Shown piece after piece: positions 58,947 to 64,000 of a stretch of DNA of 64,000 nt. The stretch's first letter is position 1. The number at the start of each line of letters is the position of its first letter. The stretch is taken from NCBI GenBank assembly GCA_003508005.1, contig DNUE01000058.1, forward strand, positions 50,828 through 114,827. The letters run 5' to 3'. A program made the translations under genes and the position numbers. The DNA comes from Desulfobulbaceae bacterium. Lineage in GTDB: Bacteria > Desulfobacterota > Desulfobulbia > Desulfobulbales > Desulfobulbaceae. The notes below the pieces were generated by a model. It saw nothing but the letters and a program-made list of their open reading frames with translations. It ran no database searches and was not told the origin of the DNA.

Positions 58947-59231
58947 TCATTCCAGGCCGGACGAAACCTTGCTGATCAGCTTGTCGATGGACTCCCCCTG
59001 CCGCGCCCGGAACTGTTCGTACTCCCGGTCCAGTTGCACATACCTGGCGGCAATCTTCAGGCAGACCAGCACCAGCATCTTGCTGGACGGCAAGGATGCG
59101 CGGAAGCCTTGACCGTCCTCGTTCAGTTCGTTCCGCACGAGGCTGATAACCTGTTCCACCTCCTCCGGCGGGGCGTCCGTATAGAACGAGAACTCCTGAT
59201 TAAAAAGCTTGAAATCTACCCGCCGTTCCAT
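58947..59231 (-). CDS. zapA: Cell division protein ZapA
   Basis: ATG 59231 gives 94 residues in the ZapA pattern: VDFKLFNQEFSFYTDAPPEEVEQVISLVRNEL at the N-terminus, LVLVCLKIAARYVQLDREYEQFRAR as the dimerisation helix. It bundles FtsZ filaments at mid-cell. It is 58 bp downstream of zapB on the same strand and upstream of the 6S RNA. Confidence 0.9.
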   Translation of the reverse strand: MERRVDFKLFNQEFSFYTDAPPEEVEQVISLVRNELNEDGQGFRASLPSSKMLVLVCLKIAARYVQLDREYEQFRARQGESIDKLISKVSSGLE

Positions 59232-59289
59232 GTTGATTCCTTGCCTGATCACTCCCGCTGCCAAGAAGGTATGCCGAAATGAATCGAGA

Positions 59290-59613
59290 CTACCTGGTGG
59301 CCATCCGCTCCTTTTTGAAGAGGATCCCCTGCTGCCCTTCCGGCTCAACCTTTGTTGCAGCCTGGCGCTCGCCTCCTTCCTCCTGCTCAACCTCCCACCG
59401 CTCGATGCGCTCAAGGAGCCCGACTACCCTGCTGCCGACCTCGCTGCGCTCGCTGCGCAATTCGCTGATTGTCTCTTTCAGCCTGGTGCATTCTCCCTCA
59501 CTTTCCACCAGCCTCGTCTCCAGGGCTCGATACGTTTCCTGGAGTTTCCTGTATTTTGTCAGCAGGTTATCGACAAACTGTTCCAGGCGAACAAGTTCTT
59601 CATTATTTTTCAT
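59290..59613 (-). CDS. zapB: Cell division protein ZapB-like coiled coil
   Basis: The 107-residue protein is a coiled coil with leucine/charged heptads (LVRLEQFVDNLLTKYRKLQETYRALETRL, EGECTRLKETISELRSERSEV). It has no other domain. Such proteins sit with zapA in many Deltaproteobacteria. The ZapB assignment comes from length, coiled-coil pattern and position 58 bp upstream of zapA. Confidence 0.75.
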   Translation of the reverse strand: MKNNEELVRLEQFVDNLLTKYRKLQETYRALETRLVESEGECTRLKETISELRSERSEVGSRVVGLLERIERWEVEQEEGGERQAATKVEPEGQQGILFKKERMATR

Positions 59614-59727
59614 GGCGCCGTTCTCTCCTCGACTTTCAACCTAACATAGTAGTAACTCATTGAAATTAAAGAAACTCAGAATATCGCATGTACTATACTG
59701 AGCCCTCCTGGCGAGCGCAAGATTTTT

Positions 59728-59762
59728 GTCAGAATCGCTATGCTGGCGCTTCTGACGCCAGC
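59728..59762. repeat. Overlapping inverted repeats upstream of zapB
   Basis: GTCAGAA (59728-59734) pairs with TTCTGAC (59750-59756). GCTGGCG (59742-59748) pairs with CGCCAGC (59756-59762). The GTCAGAATC sequence also occurs in the repeat at 56572-56600. The 230-bp gap (59614-59843) contains no gene. Confidence 0.45.
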
Positions 59763-59843
59763 AAGACCTGAACTATATTGACATGTTAGCGAAGGATGCG
59801 TCGTGTTTTCATTTTTTTCGAACTTATCATATTGCACCGCCGG

Positions 59844-60329
59844 CTATGCCCGCAGATAGTGCCAGGCGAGGGGACGACCATTGCGATAGGGCATATGGCC
59901 GTAAAAAATCCGGGGATCATCGTCAAAGACCAGGGGCAGAAAAAAACGGTCCCCCTCCCACATCGGAAGGGCGTGCAGGCTGTCCAAGGCATGCCAGCCC
60001 AGTTCCCCCTCCTCGTTCTCCGAAAACGGGGTGCCGACATAGCGGGTGACGAGAAAAATAAACCCCAGCCAGTTCTCGCCGGATGGACCGAAGCCGGTCC
60101 AGTTGATGGTCCCCCGCAGCCGCACCTCTTGACACGCAATCCCGGCCTCTTCCCTGATCTCCCGAGTCAGGCAACTCAACACGTCCTCATCGGCTTTCAG
60201 TTTTCCGCCCAGCCCGTTGTACTTGCCCAGATGATGATCATGGACGCGGGCGGTGCGCTGTACCAGCAGCACATGGGTACGCTCCGGGGAGAGAACATAG
60301 CCCAAGGTGCCGATGATCGGTTCGTACAT
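59844..60329 (-). CDS. Nudix hydrolase
   Basis: ATG 60329 gives 161 residues. The Nudix box is GGKLKADEDVLSCLTREIREEAGI. Before it lies HHLGKYNGLGGKLK, and later GTINWTGFGPSGENWLGFIFLVTRYVG. It hydrolyses a nucleoside-diphosphate-linked compound. The substrate is unknown. The 8-oxo-dGTPase type is plausible from the start (YVLSPERTHVLLVQRTARVHD). Single gene on the minus strand. Confidence 0.88.
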   Translation of the reverse strand: MYEPIIGTLGYVLSPERTHVLLVQRTARVHDHHLGKYNGLGGKLKADEDVLSCLTREIREEAGIACQEVRLRGTINWTGFGPSGENWLGFIFLVTRYVGTPFSENEEGELGWHALDSLHALPMWEGDRFFLPLVFDDDPRIFYGHMPYRNGRPLAWHYLRA

Positions 60330-60493
60330 GACTGTCAACTCACTGCAGATGTCGATTTAGGGTGCACATTTCCCGCCAATCTGTGCTACAATACCTCAGC
60401 CCGGGAGTGAACACAACGAATCAATACCCGACTGGCAATAGGTAAGCCGGTGATGCATGCTCCATTACTTCAACACGTTACGAAACCGATCCG

Positions 60494-61924
60494 TTGAAAT
60501 ACGCAAAAAATTCCCCTTTCCCTCCATTTCCGCCCGAGCCTGGCCTCATATCATCTCTTCTCCGTCCGGGAAGACACTGCTTTGCCATGCTCCTGTTTTT
60601 CGCTCTGCTTGCGACCGCCTGGCCTGCGGCCGCTGAGCTGTTTCCCCTCTATCCAAGCATCAGGAATAACGTCGCCTTCTGGGAGGACGTGTACAGCCGC
60701 TACTCGACCACCCAGGGGATTTTCCACGACCAGGACAATCTGAGCATTGTCTATGGGGTGGTCGAGCTGGCGAATTGGGACGTCCCGGGCGCCGCCCACC
60801 TGAACAAGGAAATTATCAAGGCCGCCCGGCAGCGCTACAAGTCCATACTCAACGACCTTGCCGACGGCATGCCGCCGCAGAGCGCCGAGGAAAAAAGGGT
60901 GGCGGCGCTGTTCCCCAAGGGAAGCCGCCATGCCTTTCTCAAGGCGCGGGACAACATCAGGCTGCAGGTCGGGCAGAAGGATCGATTCCTCAAAGGAATC
61001 ATCAGTTCCGGCGCCTACCTGCCCACTATCCGAAAAATTCTGGCCGACCACGATCTCCCTGCCGAATTGGCCTATCTGCCGCACGTTGAATCATCATTCA
61101 ACCCGAAAGCCTACAGCAAGGCCGGCGCCAGCGGGCTCTGGCAGTTCACCCGGGAAACAGGGGTCCAGTTCCTGACCATCAACGATGAGGTGGACGAACG
61201 CTCGGATCCCTACTTTTCCACGGTGGCCGCCGCCCGCCTGCTCAAGGAAAACTATGCCCAGCTGGGCACCTGGCCCCTGGCGATAACCGCCTACAACCAC
61301 GGCAGAGCAGGCATGGTGCGGGCGGTCAGGGAAAAAGGGTCTTATGAAAACATTTTCAAATCCCATGAAACCAAACTCTTCAAGTTTGCTTCCCGCAATT
61401 TCTACTCCGAATTTCTGGCGGCGATGAATGTCGCCCGACGCCTGGAAAGCGATCCGCGCATCGTCCGCGACCAGCCGGAAGCCACACTCCTGCTGCGGAT
61501 GGCAGGATACGCCCGGGCAGCGGATATCCGTGCGCATTTCCGGATTGCGGCTGAGGATTTCGCCCGCCTGAACCCCTCGCTCAGGGAGCCGGTGTTGCGC
61601 GGCGAGAAATTGATCCCCAAGGGCTTCCAGGTCCGCCTTCCTGCAACCAGCAGGATTCGCGAGCTGGCCAGAGCCTTTCCCTCGGGACTATATCATCCCG
61701 ACCAGGTCCGGGACCGGGAATACACCGTGCGCCGGGGCGATACCGCCAGCGCCATTGCCCGTAAATTTGGAATCTCCGTGCAGGAACTGGCCCGGGCCAA
61801 TAATCTTGACATGAGGGCCACCGTCCGCATCGGCCAGCGCCTGAAAATCCCGGCAGGGCGAGGGGAAACGGCAGGCCCCCGTACCGTCCTGCAGCCGGAA
61901 AGCACAAAACAACGACCAGACTGA
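60494..61924 (+). CDS. mltD: MltD-like lytic murein transglycosylase with LysM domain
   Basis: It cleaves the glycan strands of peptidoglycan. The frame starts at TTG. A later ATG at 60588 (MLLFFALLATAWPAAA) would give a clean signal peptide, so the start is uncertain. The SLT domain shows the catalytic Glu in ELAYLPHVESSFNPKAYSKAGASGLWQFTRETG, and ITAYNHGRAGMVRAV. The C-terminus has one LysM domain (REYTVRRGDTASAIARKFGISVQELARANNLD). The overall layout is that of MltD. It lies upstream of the YihY-family gene. Confidence 0.9.
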   Translation: MKYAKNSPFPPFPPEPGLISSLLRPGRHCFAMLLFFALLATAWPAAAELFPLYPSIRNNVAFWEDVYSRYSTTQGIFHDQDNLSIVYGVVELANWDVPGAAHLNKEIIKAARQRYKSILNDLADGMPPQSAEEKRVAALFPKGSRHAFLKARDNIRLQVGQKDRFLKGIISSGAYLPTIRKILADHDLPAELAYLPHVESSFNPKAYSKAGASGLWQFTRETGVQFLTINDEVDERSDPYFSTVAAARLLKENYAQLGTWPLAITAYNHGRAGMVRAVREKGSYENIFKSHETKLFKFASRNFYSEFLAAMNVARRLESDPRIVRDQPEATLLLRMAGYARAADIRAHFRIAAEDFARLNPSLREPVLRGEKLIPKGFQVRLPATSRIRELARAFPSGLYHPDQVRDREYTVRRGDTASAIARKFGISVQELARANNLDMRATVRIGQRLKIPAGRGETAGPRTVLQPESTKQRPD

Positions 61925-61977
61925 CCAGGCTAGAATATGTTCCAAACCGAACACCAAGAGAACACAGCGGCAGCGGC

Positions 61978-63513
61978 ATGACAGCAGCGGAGAACAATTT
62001 CACCGTCGAAAAAGGCAAGACCGGTCCTCTCCAACGGTGGGCATTCCAGGCCCGGGTTGGAGAGAATACATTGGCGGGAGCGGTGCGCAGCTGGTTCAGG
62101 ATTATGTTCATCATGGTCCATGAATTTTCCGCTGCCGCCATTTCGCTGCGGGCCGCGGCCCTGACCTATTCCATCGTCCTGTCGCTGGTGCCCCTGCTGG
62201 CGATGAGCACCGCCATCCTCAAGGGCATGGGCGGCGGGGATCAACTGAAAATTGCGGCCTACCGGCTTATCGACCAGCTGGAGCCCGAGGGCGGGCAACC
62301 GGCGGATATCATCCCTGCCGCAGCCGCTCCGCAGGCCGAGACCGCAGCACCTGCCGGACAGGAATCGGACCAGGGGCCGGCGGAAAATGCGGCAGGCCCT
62401 CCTGCCGCGTCACCGTCTGCCCGGACCGGACAGAACGACCAGGAGCCGCTTGCACTGACCAAGGACCTCCGCCGGGCGGTGGACACCATCTTCAACTATG
62501 TGGACCGGACAAATTTTGCGGCCATCGGCGCCTTCGGCATCGTCGGCCTCCTGCTCACGGTCATTCTGGTCATGAGCACCATCGAGGACGCCATGAACGC
62601 CATCTGGCACACCGACCAGGGCCGGTCCCTCCTGCGCAAGATCATGGACTACCTGGCCCTGCTGCTCCTGCTGCCGATCTCTATCAATGCGGCCATTGCC
62701 GGCGAGGCCGCTCTTGCCTCCCCCAAAATCATGGCGCAGATCCAGACCGTTATCCCTTCGCTCTGGGCGATCAACACCCTGCTCAAGTTTCTGCCCTTTC
62801 TCTTTGTCATCCTCTCCCTGACCGTCATGTACATGTTTTTCCCGAGCGTCCGGGTCACCACCTCCGCGGCCCTCACCGGAGCGTTCTTTGCCGGAGTTTT
62901 CTGGTTTCTCGGGCAGAAACTCTATCTGGTCCTGCAGATCGGGGTAGCCAAGTCCAATGCCATCTACGGCTCCTTCGCCACGGTCCCGCTCTTTCTGATC
63001 TGGGCGCAACTCGGCTGGACCTTCATCCTGCTCGGAGCAAGCCTGGCCTATGCGGTCCAGAACCGGAACCAGTACCGGCTGCCCGGCGAAACAATCTCGC
63101 CCCAGCACCGGCTGCAGCTGGCCTTCGATGTCCTCCAGGTCATTTATGCCAATTTCGCCCTGAAAAAAAGGACAACCTTTGCCCACCTGGCAGCTGCCCT
63201 CAAGGGTGAGCAGCCGGGTGACATCCTGGCCACCGCCGACTCCCTGGTACGGGACGGCTTCCTGGTGCAGACCGATTCGGGCAGGACGGTCTACCTGCCG
63301 ATTGCCCCGGCAGAAACCCTGGAAGCCGGGGATGTCATCCGCCGGGTTCTCGGCGCTGAATCAATCCCTACGCCGGGCGGCCAGCTTGCCGAAACAGCCA
63401 TCAGGGCTGCGGCTGAGGCCATTCCTCGCGCTGCCTTCCCGGTTCCTCCCCATACTCCCGGCAGCAAAGCAGATTTTCCTGACAAGGAGGCGGACAGTGA
63501 AAAAACATTATAA
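61978..63513 (+). CDS. YihY/BrkB-family inner-membrane protein with wHTH tail
   Basis: The 511-residue protein has six hydrophobic segments of the YihY family: ISLRAAALTYSIVLSLVPLLAMSTAI, FAAIGAFGIVGLLLTVILVMSTIEDAMN, WAINTLLKFLPFLFVILSLTVMYMFFP, and GSFATVPLFLIWAQLGWTFILLGASLAYAV. An Ala/Pro/Gln-rich linker of about 50 residues (about 105-155) separates the first two. The C-terminus carries a winged-helix-like domain (FAHLAAALKGEQPGDILATADSLVRDGFL). Function is not well defined in this family. It overlaps ftsH by 17 bp. Confidence 0.85.
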   Translation: MTAAENNFTVEKGKTGPLQRWAFQARVGENTLAGAVRSWFRIMFIMVHEFSAAAISLRAAALTYSIVLSLVPLLAMSTAILKGMGGGDQLKIAAYRLIDQLEPEGGQPADIIPAAAAPQAETAAPAGQESDQGPAENAAGPPAASPSARTGQNDQEPLALTKDLRRAVDTIFNYVDRTNFAAIGAFGIVGLLLTVILVMSTIEDAMNAIWHTDQGRSLLRKIMDYLALLLLLPISINAAIAGEAALASPKIMAQIQTVIPSLWAINTLLKFLPFLFVILSLTVMYMFFPSVRVTTSAALTGAFFAGVFWFLGQKLYLVLQIGVAKSNAIYGSFATVPLFLIWAQLGWTFILLGASLAYAVQNRNQYRLPGETISPQHRLQLAFDVLQVIYANFALKKRTTFAHLAAALKGEQPGDILATADSLVRDGFLVQTDSGRTVYLPIAPAETLEAGDVIRRVLGAESIPTPGGQLAETAIRAAAEAIPRAAFPVPPHTPGSKADFPDKEADSEKTL

Positions 63514-64000
63514 ATTTTCCATCTGGTACTTTATCGTAGGGATCTGGCTGGTCCTGATCATGCAGAACTACCTGGCCAGCACCTTCGCGGTGAAAACCAT
63601 TGCCTACAGTGAATTCCTCGACTACCTGAAGCAGGACAAGATTTCCGAGGTGGCCATCACCGCCAACGCCATCCAGGGGCGACTGAAACCCGAGACCGAG
63701 GGCGGGCGGGAGCAATATTTCAAAACGGTCAAGGTGGAGCCGGAGATCGCCAAGCAGCTCAGCGAGCACCGGGTCAAATACTCGGGAACCATCGAGTCCA
63801 CTTTCCTCCGGGATCTCATCTCCTGGGTGCTGCCGGTGTTCATCTTCCTCGGTGTCTGGTTCTTCCTGATGAAAAAAATGATGCCCCAGCAGCCCGGCTT
63901 CATGTCGCTCGGCAAAAGCAAGGCCAAGATCTACAAGCAGGAAGACACCGGGATCACCTTCAAGGATGTGGCCGGGGTGGACGAGGCCAAGCAGGAACTG
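63497..64000 (+). CDS. ftsH: FtsH membrane protease (5' part, cut by window end)
   Basis: GTG 63497 after AAGGAGG begins MKKHYKFSIWYFIVGIWLVL, the first membrane helix of FtsH. A periplasmic domain follows (YSEFLDYLKQDKISEVAITANAIQGRLKP), the second helix (LISWVLPVFIFLGVWFFLM), and DTGITFKDVAGVDEAKQEL, the entry to the AAA domain. The 168 codons inside the window end there. It starts inside the YihY-family gene, which suggests translational coupling. FtsH degrades unassembled membrane proteins. Confidence 0.95.
   Translation, partial: MKKHYKFSIWYFIVGIWLVLIMQNYLASTFAVKTIAYSEFLDYLKQDKISEVAITANAIQGRLKPETEGGREQYFKTVKVEPEIAKQLSEHRVKYSGTIESTFLRDLISWVLPVFIFLGVWFFLMKKMMPQQPGFMSLGKSKAKIYKQEDTGITFKDVAGVDEAKQEL

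Noticed and set aside
1..64000. tRNA, rRNA genes and CRISPR arrays
   Set aside because: No tRNA-like TPsiC/acceptor pattern, no rRNA-like conserved block and no regularly spaced direct repeats were seen on either strand.

Overview
This window is a GC-rich chromosomal segment of a diderm, probably anaerobic bacterium. It is best read as a Desulfobacterota (Desulfobulbales-like) genome. The evidence is the mix of families: outer-membrane biogenesis genes (Pal, Skp/OmpH, LolA, heptose kinase), futalosine-pathway menaquinone genes, RNase Y, a RemA/DUF370 protein, a MucR-type regulator, DUF3786, and a hemA-ccsA-siroheme synthase cluster typical of sulfur-metabolising Deltaproteobacteria. Taxonomy is inferred from gene content only.

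Region 1 (1-5,230) is a ZraP/ZraS/ZraR-like envelope metal-stress system: a periplasmic ZraP-like protein with its own sigma-54-like promoter, diverging from a kinase/NtrC-type regulator pair, followed by an exported protein of unknown function. Region 2 (5,260-20,770, all minus strand) is the most unusual part. It is one long run of nine genes that all encode exported proteins: an exported protein with a short conserved C-terminal motif, a 1920-residue beta-helix surface protein with a C-terminal membrane anchor, three consecutive small multicopper-oxidase-like proteins, a lipoprotein, a subtilisin-like protease, a short SBBP-repeat protein and a CopA-type multicopper oxidase fused to a CopB-like beta-barrel tail. 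A sigma-54-like promoter with upstream palindromes precedes the first gene, so the cluster may answer to the NtrC-type regulator in region 1. Its function is not known to me. Copper handling, metal (Mn/Fe/Cu) oxidation at the cell surface, and assembly of an extracellular structure are the main options.

Region 3 (20,770-22,720) is a gene-poor stretch with two strong inverted repeats, a decayed zinc-ribbon membrane-protein pseudogene and an NlpC/P60 lipoprotein. Region 4 (22,760-33,810, minus) holds metabolism: an NAD(P)H-dependent flavoprotein reductase, PEP carboxykinase, heme/siroheme and cytochrome c maturation genes, UppP, a small ExtJ-like protein, a TlpA thioredoxin, MobA, and MqnD/MqnB of menaquinone synthesis.

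Region 5 (33,990-41,820) has queA, a stand-alone glycogen-binding (CBM48-like) protein with a long structured leader, FmdB, MucR, murI, lolA, a cobalamin-type radical SAM protein and a four-S1-domain protein. Region 6 (41,850-43,300) is a lower-GC islet with a TSUP permease and an SRPBCC-like gene. The permease gene is bounded by an integron-cassette-like GTTGGGT and an attC-like hairpin.

Region 7 (43,580-49,350, minus) carries rlmB, gmk, remA, yicC, rfaE1, a DUF3786 Fe-S protein, skp and pal. Region 8 (49,540-64,000) has glycogen phosphorylase, a radical SAM protein with a small conserved partner, dus, a Fur-family regulator, tyrS, rny, a probable 6S RNA, zapA/zapB, a Nudix hydrolase, an MltD-like transglycosylase, a YihY-family membrane protein and the start of ftsH.
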